A stretch of DNA of 64,000 nucleotides from Scedosporium boydii. Taxonomy: Eukaryota; Ascomycota; Sordariomycetes; Microascales; Microascaceae. Below, one piece after another: positions 1-11,233 of this stretch; within the stretch, counting starts at the first letter, position 1; each line of letters starts with the position of its first letter. The stretch is taken from the NCBI GenBank assembly GCA_002221725.1, contig NJFT01000159.1, forward strand, positions 31,364 to 95,363. The letters are read 5' to 3'. The notes under the pieces were generated by a model, which saw nothing but the letters and a program-made list of their open reading frames with translations, did no database searches and was not told the origin of the DNA. The position numbers were made by a program, and so were the translations under genes.

Positions 1-1931
1 TCAGAGCCAACAGAGTCTTTCCGTCCCTCAGCATTCTCGGGAGTAGCCTCTACAATTGGCGCCGGGATGTCAAGAGGGACCTCCGCTGCTGCCGTGGCTC
101 CCTGAGTCTTCTGCTCCTCTGTAACGGGTTCAGCCTGTGTGAGTTGCTCAGGTGCTACCTCGGCCACAGCGGGTTCGGGAATGCCAGCCACTGGACCTTC
201 TGCCACAGTTGGTTCGGCAGGTGCGGGTGTTTCAGTCCCAGAAACAGTCGCGGCAACTTCAACGGGGGCTGTGTCGACAGGGACTGCATCGACATGAATG
301 GCCTCCCCAGCGGCAACGGCCGAAACCTCAACGGGGTTAGCTTCGGGCACAGAGCTAGCCGGAGCAGCCTCAACAGTGCTCTTCTGGGCATCCGCCTCAG
401 CCACCTGTCCCACCTCCCCATCTCCGCGCCAAACCGCCTCAATAACAGCAAAGAAACTATGCGCCTCGCCCTTCACGGCCGAGACCTCAAACCTCGAATC
501 CGCCTGACGAATGACATTCTCCCAGGCGCTCACGGGCCTCTCCTTGCCATTAAACAATGCCATGAGCCTCAAATCCGTCGCGGTGCCCATGTTCTGAATC
601 GAGCGCGGCAGCGGCGGACGATCCTCGTTGTCGCTCTGGTTCCCGATGTACTCCAGCAGGATGACGCGAGCGCCGGGCTTGAGAGAGGGGATCAGCGCGC
701 GCAAGATACGGGCGACTTCGTGGTCGGGCCAGTCGTGGAAGATCATCTTGAACATGTAGATGTCGCCCTGCACGGGCTGGATGTTAAAGAAGTCGTGCTC
801 GATGAAGGAGACGCGGTCTTTCAGCTCTGCGGGGACGGTGGCTTCGAAGACGGGTTTTACTTCGGGGAGGTCTTCGACGGTGAAGAAGAGGTTGGGGAAT
901 TTTTTGGCGAGGACGATGGCGTCGTGACCAGCCGAGCCGCCAACCTTGGAAACGAGTCAGTTTTATCTCGGAAGTGCGTATGGAAAGGAATGTCACTTAC
1001 ATCAACGACCATGGCATTTCCAGCTCCAGCCCAGTCGTAGCAATCCAAAACGGTATCCTCCAATCGGAAAATCTCCTTGACATATCTCATAAACTCGACA
1101 AAATTCCTCTGCCTCCATCCTTTCCTCTCCCCCTCACCGTCATTCTCGAGCAGCTCCCACGACGTCGTGTAGCTTCCATAAGGTCCATTCTTATGGAACA
1201 GAGCAAAGGCCGATTCGGTGACCTCCTGGGTCAGCTCGGGTTTGTTCTTGCTGTACCTCGCAAGGGCTTCGTTGAGGACCATCATCGGCGCGCCCGCATC
1301 GTCAAGGATCGTAGACACCAGCGCCTTGAGTCCGGGGTTGCGTAGGAGTGCGGCGGAGCGGGACGTGTGGCGGAGGCGGGGGGCGGCCTTTCCGGGCTCG
1401 GTCTCCTCGAAGAGGCGGAGGGTGACGGCGTGTTGGAGGACGCGGTAGACGACTTCTTCGGGGAGGTGAGTGTGGGCGGCAAAGTCGGCGTAGGAGGCGG
1501 TGCCGTCGAGGGGTACGGCGGACCAGAAGTCGAAGTAGTTTAGGACGTTGAGGGCGGCAGCGTCAGGCATGACCTGTCATGGGAGCGAAGTTAGGATATT
1601 GGTCGTTTTTGCTTCGTTTGTTCTTTCAATTTTTTTCATGCACAAGATCGAAGAAGAGAGAACGCACGCTGTGGACGTAGTTGAAGATACTCTCGCTGGG
1701 ACCCTGGGTCAAATACCACATGTCCATCAGAGTATCTGTCAGGATCTGCCGCGTCATGAACATCTCAGGCGACAGGTTAGAGTAGCTGGTCGGGCTGTCC
1801 GCCGCGAAGGTCGGCGCTGGGATGTCATTTTCTTTGAGGTAATTCGTTAATGTCTGCGACAGCTCGGTTACTTTGGCTGCAAGCTCAAGTAGTGTGGGCT
1901 GAGATTGAGAGGGCTGGTCAGATGTCGCCAT
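1..1931 (-). CDS. O-methyltransferase (COMT-like, SAM-dependent), 3' end cut by the window edge
   Basis: Predicted to transfer a methyl group from SAM to a hydroxyl of a small aromatic or polyketide-type substrate in the cytosol. Three exons join in frame: 1931-1668, 1573-1001 and 944-1. Exon 2 carries the COMT-type helical N-domain (ALNVLNYFDFWSAV). Exon 3 begins with the SAM-binding motif DVGGSAGHDA, continues to a VEDLP acidic loop and an FKMIFHDWPDHE stretch that holds the usual catalytic His-Asp, then LLEYIGNQ. After the enzyme fold ends near position 400, about 130 codons of Ala/Pro/Glu/Val-rich low-complexity sequence remain open to the left edge; ordinary family members stop before such a tail. 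The start is the first ATG before the helical domain. The class is well supported; the substrate cannot be told. No biosynthetic backbone gene is visible on this side. Confidence 0.88.
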
Positions 1932-4900
1932 GGTGGGAATAGTATACGAGTACGGGTAGTGTGAGAGTGGTAACTGTGTCTAATTATCTTTCAAATTCTG
2001 TTCTGCAGATGCCGTGCATGCACTCTCTCCGTGGGTATGGGAAACTCTCCAAGTTCTCCTGCAACATCGGGATGGGAGAGACAGAGGAATATATGTCGCG
2101 ACGGCTTCACACCCTCCCCACATGCAGGCTGCGCAGCTGCACCTCTTCCCAGGCTCAGTGGCTCACATCCTCTGCTGTGTCTCCGCTGTCGGAAGGCCGA
2201 GCTTACTGCGAGAAGCCGGGCAGAGGGCACATCTACTGGGAGCATCTCGATTATAGTTTCAATTACCTAAAGAAAGAGTGGATGGATGTGACGACAGAGT
2301 GACACCGAGAGATACAAGGGGAGCTATAGAGTTTCATTCTGAGGTAGAGGGCAGAGAAAGACGCAATGCAAACTGGCAAGCTGCTCAAGCTTGATGAAGA
2401 AAAAAAGGAAAGAGGGCAGGAAAAACGTGGAAAAAAGTGGAATGAACCCCTCTGATCTCCGAATCTGATAAGATTATCTCGGGATCATCAGAAATGGGCT
2501 CGCTGTTACCCCCACATGTCCAATTCTCCATGTCACCTCGCTAAAACAGCTGCCAGAGGAGGAATGAAACCGTGATGATCCCAAATCCAGGGCAAAGGCT
2601 TCGTGGCAGGACCAGGCCGTGATGGGCAATGATGACCGGGTATAACCGATATGGGCAATGATGACCGGGTATAACCGATCGCGGCGGCTGAGGAGATCGA
2701 TAAGATCTCCACTGATGGGAGGATTTGTGGGAAAAGGGCCTTCTCTCCTCTGCGAACCGGGTAGCCGTGTTCGTGCCCGCGTGGGCGTGTGGGAGCGGAT
2801 AGAGGGGGCAGAGGTGGAGAGTGGAATTGGATCGACAACAAACATACACCCATCCAGAGAAGTGTCGTTTCACCAAAACTGGATCCACTCCTGAGAGCCC
2901 GGGGCTTCCTTGAAGAGAGATTTTCGTTAGGTTGCACTCTCCACTGCGATTCCTACCTATAACGGGACGACAGAAGAAAGGCACGCAGTCCTGTCCAAAG
3001 TGGAATGCTGGATAGAGTCGTAGTGAGACTGCCACCCATTGTCTGCGAATTGTTACTCCATTCTCATTCTCACCTCCATTCCACGTCGACAAGTCGTCAT
3101 TTTCTGGAGCCCCTTGTCATGCTAGTCTTGTTGGGCCTACACTAGTCAAGGCTTAATGACAGAAACCCACACACCAAGCGGACGCTAAAGAGAAAAGATT
3201 CTCAATTAGCCCGAGTTCGAATAATGCCTCGACCGGCTTCCCCTGCAAGACGGTCTCTTCCCCCACTCCCTGGATTTGCAAATGCCGTGTCCAATGCCTA
3301 TCCCCTGCTCTGGGCTCCCCTCTTCTCCCTCCCTCCTTCAGGTTTAGGCCTAGCAAAACGTAGCTCCCGTGCGACAAATTCTTGGTAGACCAAAAGTCCC
3401 GAGAATGTCTGGGTCGACCTCGCCGACTCTGTCGTGTACTTCTCACGGGTAACTTGCATGCAGAAACAGCACTGGTTTGTTTCCATCGTGCTTGTACCAT
3501 AAAGTATACGCCAAGACCACCCTGCAAATTTCTCTTTTTTGTTTTTCCCGCAAAACGGACAGAAGGGGTGGTAGGGTTACATCCGAAGCCCAGAAACCCA
3601 GAGCCCATCCCACGCATCCAAAACGAGACGGATGTGCAGGAAGCCACAAGCATAGTGGCCTGGTCTGGTCAAGGATCAAGTCGTCTCACTCACGCCATGG
3701 CCAATAGACACCAATGTTTTATTATTTGCTCTTCTCGTAGTTGACACGACCCGAGCCCGGGAGAACGCCTCTTTTTCTTCTCACTTTCCAGATGCAACTG
3801 GAAAAGGAGCATCCTGGCCCTGATTGGACCCCGTGACGAAGCAATTGTGACCCTGGGGATGAAAACATGCACGGCACTGCCTCCAAAAGCAGGCTAGACG
3901 ACCGATGTGAATACTACCGTGACCCTCATTTTTGTTCTTCATGACGCGGCTCCCAAGTGTAGCATAAATGGACCTCCGAGGTGTTCCCCGACGTTTCATG
4001 GATCCATTCGGTAAAGTTTTTTTCACTCCACGCACGCTCTCTTCTTTTCTTCGGTGATGAGCTGCCGCATTTTCTCCCTGATCCCTGCCCCATTCTCGAA
4101 GGATGAGAATGGGGCAACTGGTCACAGAAGCACGCTGCGTGCATTCCTCACTTCTTCCCCTCGCAGCATGGCCTGATAAAAGATGTTCCCACTTCGGGAA
4201 CCCGACAGTGCGCGTGTCCTGAACCTCAGCCCGAGCCTGCTTGCTCTGACCCTCCGAGCAGAACGACAAATTTTGAATCGGCCAATCGCCATCGCCAAAC
4301 ATGAAGCCCACGAATATGCGCGTGCTGACTCGGGCACCACGTCTCGCGTCATCACGGGCAGCCAAGCTTCCTAGGGCTTATTTAAAACATGCAAATTGAT
4401 TGGAAAAGTTGACCTCTAGCCTCTGCTCGGTCATGATGTTCCCTTCTGCGTCTTAACACCCTGCTTTGGCGACCACATCGCCTCCGGCTTCGGAGCAGGA
4501 TGACGCCGAGATTATTGACTAGAAGCAGTGCCAAGACGGGCAATGGAGAAGGATCGGGTAACTTTAAAATAAGCTCCCTACGACAGATTGATAAAAGATT
4601 GATAATAAACCCAGGAAGGACCGCAGACCTCCACCAGCCCCTTTGACGTCCATAGGATGTCGCTCGGTCCGGTGGAGGCTACAAGTTTTATGCCTACTCT
4701 GTAATCGCTACTTTATTCAAATAATACCTGCTTCGCAGGGAACTCACTCTCAGATGATCATACGAACTCTCTGCACTGCATGGGAACCTCACTTGATTGG
4801 ACTGGGTTACATTTCCCGCATTCCTTTTCAAGTCGGCATGCGAAGCGCTGTCCACACCAGCAGGCCGGCTGATCGCCTATGCGGTGCAGGACTTCTAGAG

Positions 4901-5707
4901 TGACCTTGCACCTGAGAGGCTTATCAACAGTATACCCTATTCTCAGCGGATGATTCTCCGGCGGCGCGAGTGTCTTGCTTGTTGCGTTGACTTCGCAATG
5001 GAGCTACGGGAAGAGCAAAACAGGAGAAGAGGTGGCCTCGCCTTTATATGTCATTTTTTATAACAACTGATTTATAACACGAGGATAGGATAGGGGAGAA
5101 GAGGTAGTAATAAGATGACAACGTAAACATAGATCATTGTATATCTATGTTATGAACTATCAGACAACAACGGAATATCCGTTAGGGGAATTCAGCGATC
5201 ATCATCTGCAAAGACGTTTCTGAGTCCGACGCGAATCTGCCGTGATGGGAGATGCTAACCTAGAAGCCTCAAGCTCCCTTTACCTTTGACAAACATTACT
5301 TCTCATTTCTAATTAAGGAGTCCTTCATGGTCCGTCACCAGCTTGTTTGACTCGGAAGTAGATCAGACCGACCTAGAGCTCATCAGGTACACCGAAACCC
5401 ACCTCCCGCCCGTCAATCCGATATCTTAATGCCTTGTGACTCTGGGTGCTCCTTAGCGACCACTTAGGCCATAGTTGGGCCGTCAATATTCTGTAATAGT
5501 TAACGCCGGTGCTCGACGATGAGATGGGTTAGGATACGCGGTGCCCTTTACCTTCCCCAGATCATGTTTCTAATGGGATCGCAATCACTTTACAATCCTC
5601 GTATTCAAGGACATCTCCACATTGCCTTAGTTTATGGTACATGCATCACATAATAATTAGCTGGACGATTTCCTTCAGCCAAAGAAATACCATCATTTCC
5701 CGGTCTC
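1932..5707. other. Long stretch without a credible gene
   Basis: I see no protein-coding gene here. Open frames of up to 194 codons exist on both strands (for example 2541-3092 and 3781-4365, minus) but their translations show no recognisable domain, no matching splice sites and biased Arg/His/Pro composition typical of chance frames. The only clear structure is a 29-bp tandem duplication at 2622-2679. The part next to 1931 should hold the methyltransferase promoter, and the part next to 5708 the terminator of the transcription factor. Confidence 0.6.
2622..2679. repeat. Perfect tandem duplication, 2 x 29 bp
   Basis: The unit beginning ATGGGCAATGATGACCGGGT occurs at 2622-2650 and again, identically and immediately adjacent, at 2651-2679. 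It lies in non-coding DNA, so it is most simply a recent local slippage or duplication. Confidence 0.95.
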
Positions 5708-8643
5708 TTATCCATCCGTCCCTTTCCGTGACGCCTTTTGAAGTCCACCCATGAGTCCAATCAATTGCTCAATTAGTCGCGGCTTGGGTAAACTTCCATG
5801 GCTCACCCTTAATATCTCCATCACGACTTCGAGGACCCGATCGGGGTGGCATAAGTAGACCACGTCCCTATGAGTATTCCCATCGCCCTGGAGATCTGGA
5901 AACCCTCTGACGCATGCATGCCCCCTCCCAAACTGTACGAATCTCTGAACTGCAAGGCTATCCACCTCGTCCAGACAAACGGCCTGGGGAACCCTCACAG
6001 ACATGTCACTACCTTGGTTTCGATCCTGCACATCCTGGGTTCCCGAGAGCAGCCCGTAAACCCACAGCGTCATGCAAGCATGGTAGACCATGATGGCCGT
6101 AGCGCGCTGCATCGCCGTCCGAGGCAGAAGCCGCGCCGAGCGTATGACTTGGCCAGCATGCCATACAGATTTTCTCGCCGACTCGCTCCCGACCCATTCA
6201 ACGAGGGTGGGATACACTATCCTCGCCTGTTCCGGCCCATCCATGCCCGCGAATAGCTGGATGTCTTCGAAAGGGACCTGTAAATGGAGAAAGATGGTCT
6301 CTAACCTCATCGTCAACTCCGGCGCGTAGGGTGAGGCCATGTCCATGCATATCTGGAAGTGGCTGAGCAACTTCAAAAGCTCCTCGTGGCGAGACGCCAT
6401 GATGAGCGGGTTCCACCGGTGGTGTTGTGTTTTCTGGAGAGACGATATCTGGATGTACTCCCACGCCAGGTTCCAAGCGCAAGAAAGGAATGCGAGACTG
6501 CCAAACGTCACGTCAATATTGGCAGCGTGTGTGTGCAGGCCATCAGGATTATCTAGAAGATCCGTGACCGCTATCGGCCACGAATCTTCCTGCGCGAGGT
6601 ATTCCGCCTTCCACTGCTCCGCCGTCGCGGCACTCCATAACCTCGCGGGGGACGGTAGAGGAAGTTGCACTTCCGCATAGGAGATTAGAGGATTGACCAA
6701 CAGGGCCAGCGACGTGTCCGAGTCATGCTGCTTCATGCGCAGCGCAACTCTCTTGAACGACTCTTGATTCACCCAAGAGTGCCACGTTTGCACGACTGAC
6801 TCTGGCTCTTCATCCGGTTGCAGGATAATTTTGGGATACGCTGATCTCCGAAACTTGCCACCGCGTCTGACCATGCTGAGGACGGGTTGCAGGAAGCTTT
6901 CGGCGATCTCGACTTTTCGCCCGTGGCCACTCCACAGGCCGATTTCTAGCGAGATGAAAAAGGCTTGGACGAGTTCGAGGTCCCTGATTAAGCTGTTGTC
7001 TCTTTCCCACTAGAAATGAACAAGACGAATAAAGAATTTATTAGAAACGCTGTTCGAGGGACCACTCGCGCATGGACATAGCTGCACTTACATGTTTTGG
7101 CACCGCTACCCGGATGCACTCTTGGATGGCATACCCGAGTTTGGTAAGCGCCGGATCCGCCGTCATCACAGCTCCAGCCGCCGCCATGGCCGCCACAAGC
7201 TCAGGCCTCTTCTTATTCGGATCAAACGTCGCAGCGTGGATAAAGGTATCGAGCCGCGCAACCGGGGCCGTGAGCGAGTACTGAAGCAGGGCGTCTAGTA
7301 GCTCGACCGATGGAAAACCCGCGACTGCTCTGGAGAGGTTCTGCGGTCGGCAGCTTCCAATCACCATTGTTAGGATCTTGTCGCGCGCCGGGACGCCGAG
7401 ATTCGTGCACGTCGCCCGTTTTTCCAATTGGATCCGAGACTCTGGCGACGCGTGATCAGCGGAGTTTTGTGGTAATGATAAATTGTGTTCCTCCGCTCCG
7501 CCGTGGTCATGGGCGTTTGGTCGAAATCTCCAGTGGGAGTTCTTGAAGGCTTCTGTGCAGAGTGCTGCGGTCCGACAGGGGTCCGACGTATTCTCGACTG
7601 GAAACATCTCCATGGATCCATTCCTCGAGTCACTGCCAAACTCAAAAGGTACCTTGAGGTTATACGCGTCGAGGAAGCGAAGGTCCATGTCGTCGAGGTC
7701 AATGTTTGGGGCTACGTCGAAGTCTGAGGGGCCCATTGGCGTCCACTGGCCAGGTAAGAAATTCCAGTCTGGGAAGAATCCAGGGATGATATCCGCCATG
7801 ACGGTATCGTGAAGAGTTGGCGCTGGAGGCAGTACATGTTAGACAGATGGAGAACAAGTTGGAGCCTAGAGAGCTAGGATTACATCTCACCATTCATACT
7901 CGCCATATCTGTTATTTCGGCACCCGTGTGATGGATCTGCACGTGCTGCTGAACCGAAGGCATATCCTCAACTTGAGAAAGTTGGGTAGGCATATCGAAA
8001 GCCTCGGTCGCCTGAGAGATAGTACTGGGAGGGGGGGTAATAACAGATTCAGTCTGTTGATTCCATTCGCATTCGATACCCCTTGTTGTGCATCGATGGC
8101 AAGGCTTTTCCTCCGAGCATCTTAGGTGATTAGATGAGCAGGCACGACAGGCCTGCGTCACTCGCCCCGGGGCATCTGTTAGATCCCGAGAGGTATTCCT
8201 CTTGGGGCTCCGGATTTGACCTTGGCCTTGGGCCTCGTGACCCGCGATGTGGCGCTTCAGAATATCCCTACAAGGTGTGGCCCGTTAGCCTGGTCCATAC
8301 ACCTATGACGGAGAACCTATAAACTATTCTGGCACTGGATTCACGGGAGGATGTCGCCGCCTACGTTCGAGCAAACGCCTTGTTGCAGATCTTGCATGAG
8401 TACGGTTTAGTTTGCGTATCTGAAGAAATGTACCGACTCTATTTAGCAAACTATCTCACCACATCGGCGGGTAAAATCCGGGGAGATTCGTTCCTGAGAA
8501 TTTCAAAAACAAGAGGAAGCCTTACGAGAGCGTACGTGTCGGGCTAGATGATCCAGCCTCTTGTACTGGCGCTTGCATGAGCCACACTGGAACAGCCCGG
8601 TATCGCCGATGGCAGTGGCAACGGTGATTGTCGCATCCGCCAT
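5708..8643 (-). CDS. C2H2 + Zn2Cys6 dual zinc-finger transcription factor
   Basis: Nuclear DNA-binding regulator of 860 residues. Five exons join in frame: 8643-8526, 8419-8365, 8267-7891, 7822-7092 and 7009-5708. Finger 1 uses Cys20, Cys23, His36 and His40; finger 2 uses Cys48, Cys51, His64 and His68, and is only complete when the 55-bp exon 2 is spliced in. A Zn2Cys6 cluster follows with Cys98, 101, 108, 114, 117 and 124 at the canonical CX2CX6CX5CX2CX6C spacing. The C-terminal 600 residues resemble the fungal transcription-factor middle-homology region. C2H2-C6 dual factors are a known fungal class, often controlling metabolic genes. It is divergently transcribed from the extradiol dioxygenase at 9504, so that gene and the 8644-9503 intergenic region are the obvious candidate targets. 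That pairing is inference. Start is the ATG just before the first finger. Confidence 0.9.
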
Positions 8644-9503
8644 GGCCACAAAAGCATTAGGGATGGCTCGGTTCAACGAGTGGGGAAGGAGTAAAAAGAG
8701 AACCCGAGGAACGGACGATGCAGACAGCAGATGCGCCGACTTCGGTAGAGATGTGGGGGAATGGCGAGATTCGTCTCTGCGCCTCCACCGGGGGGCAGGG
8801 GTGAGTTTTATTCTTTCCCGCGCGGATACCAAACCAGCAACGCGCGAAAGGGAAACTCCTCATGGGTAATTTGGATCTGGGGTAAGAGGTCACTCATCAT
8901 TGGGATTCCTTGTTTTGGGTTGGTGGCGTCGAGCTAGCGGTCTTTACCCCAGACACTAGTGCTGCACTCCACCATTCCGTGGAGGGAGAAAGACTGGTGG
9001 GAAGTGAGATGGAGGGTTGCAGTGGGAGATTTGCGGGGAGGGTCTGGGGGGAGACTGGAGAGACCGGGAGAGATCCGGGGAGAACTGGTCTAACGAGACG
9101 GAGGACAACCCAATGCGTGAAGAAAGGGGATGTACAATGTACTTTCAAGCTTGGTGTCAAATCCCGTCCTCTGGTAGACAGATCACAAATTCCCATAATA
9201 ACTGCCGGCCTTGCCATTGCCCAACGGGGAAATGCTTTTTCCAGGAAAGTATGACCGCCGCCAAGTTGGAGCCAGGACAAATCAAGCTTCGTGTCGTTGC
9301 AGCTTCGGGTCCCCCACCCACACCTAGTTTGATCTGCAGTGGTTCTCCTCGGGAAGTTCCCCCACATCCCGAAGTGCTCTCTCCACCCACTCGATCATGG
9401 TTAACCAGCGTCTCCATAGAGGTGGGAAAAGACGCCGTATTGCCAAGGGCTAATTAGTACGAATAAACAGTAGATACTACACGTAGTTAGATACTCTTTA
9501 ATT
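8644..9503. promoter_or_regulatory. Divergent intergenic region between regulator and dioxygenase
   Basis: This 860-bp region separates the minus-strand regulator start (8643) from the plus-strand dioxygenase start (9504) and must contain both promoters. I see no gene in it. A purine-rich, CCGG-containing stretch at about 9040-9085 could hold zinc-cluster sites, but no motif is clear enough to call. Confidence 0.5.
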
Positions 9504-10550
9504 ATGCCCAGCATGTCCGATAGTGCGATCACAACCGACGATGCAGCAACAACAACCGACATCATGAGTGAGTCTGACTACCCCATGCTATTACTTCGTG
9601 ATTGTGCTAACGGGGACTACGGATCACTAGGCCTCACCCCAGTTTACTTCTTTTCCCATGGCTCGACCATGATGCTCGGCGAGGAGAGTGAGTCGGCAGA
9701 CTACTGGAAAAAAGCCGGCGATGAGGCCCTCGTGCATAAGATCAAGGGCGTTATCATGATGGTATGTTCGTTCATCTTGCAGAAAGCCCACTCCATTTTA
9801 TCCTAACACTGGGTTTAGGGAGCGCACTGGGATGCTCTCGGTGATAGGATTGAAGTGGCTACGAACCCTAAACCCGAAAAGTCTCCAGTCGCCTACGTAC
9901 ATCCCGCCAAATACGTCGACTATGAACTCAACCCGGACCTAAAGACAGCCGAAAGGTGCATCTCGATCCTATCTCAAGCCGGTTTCAGCGCATCCGGCAA
10001 TGCCAATTTCGACTGGATCCATGACACCTACCTCATCCTCATTCGAATGTTTCCCGACTCGTGTCCCCCGACAACACTCATCTCCATGAACAACCGCTTC
10101 GATCCCCACTACCACATGAAGGTCGGCGCTGCCCTCCGCTCGCTCCGTAAGGAAGGTTACCTCCTCATCGGATCCGGCGGCGCCGTGCACAACCTCTACC
10201 ACAACCACTGGATCCCCATGCTCCGCTACTCCGACAACTTTGCTCAAGAACGACCTCCGGAACCGTGGGCCCTAGAGTTCCGGCAGGCTGTCGAGGACGT
10301 GATTAAGAACAATAGTGGGCCCAGCCTCCGGAGAGCCATGACGCGCTTGATGAAGCACCCATTGTACAGGGATGCTCATGCTACAGATGACCATTTCATG
10401 TCGGCCATGTTTGTGGCCGGGCTGATGGGGGATGAGGAGGATGAAGGCGTATTTGGTGAGCTGAAGGCGGAGACTTGGGAGTTGAGGAACATGTGCAACA
10501 GCCAGTTTATGTTTGGAACTTGGCCGAGGACTTTGGTGACTGCTGGTTAG
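9504..10550 (+). CDS. LigB-type extradiol ring-cleavage dioxygenase (DODA family)
   Basis: Predicted Fe(II) (or Zn) cytosolic enzyme opening a catechol-type ring, related to 4,5-DOPA extradiol dioxygenases. Two exons, 9504-9761 and 9819-10550, join in frame to 329 residues, slightly longer than the usual 260-300. Candidate metal or catalytic histidines are visible in order: His52 in FFSHGST, His89 in GAHWD exactly at the splice junction, His154 in the WIHDTY segment, the His of GSGGAVHNLYH, and the His of DDHFMSAM near the C-terminus. The segment that is usually DHG-x-W-x-PL is altered to IHDTYLIL, so substrate or activity may differ from the textbook enzyme. It begins 860 bp from the divergent zinc-finger regulator. 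Family assignment is good; substrate is unknown. An aromatic compound made available by the monooxygenase fusion at 18.6 kb is possible but untested. Confidence 0.85.
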
Positions 10551-11233
10551 ATGGGAATTAGGTTTGCTACTTAAATATGGCTATTCAAGAATAACTGGTG
10601 AATGAAGGTAGCAAGCACGAAGATTATCTGTTCACAACTTATTCGGTGAATAGTTCACAGACAGCAAGTTCTAGCGGTGTTGAGTTCTGCCAATAATCAC
10701 TAAAGAGCTCCCCTAGAGAAGGACTATAAATCTACCATCACAACTTCAACTTTGCCTTGATCAGAACCGGTTTCCCTTGTCAAATTGGCGACTGTTTTGA
10801 CAAGTCTAAATCCTAATTTGGAATTAGGCCAGCCTCTGATTTCCATCTTTTAGCACTTCTTTTTCTACCCTTTGCTCCTTATTCTCTTCAAACTTCGGTT
10901 TCGTGTCGGCTGCCCTGCTTCCTCCTTGAGCCTCGATGAATACTGAGGATAAACTCAATCAAGGAGCGCAATGCGTCTGTCTAGTCATCACGTGGAATGC
11001 AGAGGATCGCGACTTTGCGTTTCACTCTGACGAGGTCAGCTTCATTCAGGCGAATATTAATTGGCTAGTTGCGATGACCTGGTGATTAACCCCTGAGAGG
11101 TCTGAGAGGGGTAGATGACCACACGGCGGCACCTAACGACCTCCAAGTTCCGCAAACTATCTTAATTATCATCGCGGACCCATTCCCTCTATTCCTTATC
11201 CAAAAGATTCTTCTCGCATAAGGTTCCGGCACC
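10551..11233. other. Intergenic region upstream of the NLR-like gene
   Basis: 683 bp between two plus-strand genes. No open frame with a recognisable product. It should contain the dioxygenase 3' UTR and the NLR promoter. Confidence 0.5.

Noticed and set aside
144..1040. 298-codon open frame on the plus strand
   Set aside because: It is antisense to the methyltransferase, whose SAM motif and HDW segment are clear on the other strand; composition is typical of a mirror frame.
2541..4365. Several minus- and plus-strand frames of 120-194 codons
   Set aside because: No domain, no splice signals in register, biased composition; treated as chance frames.
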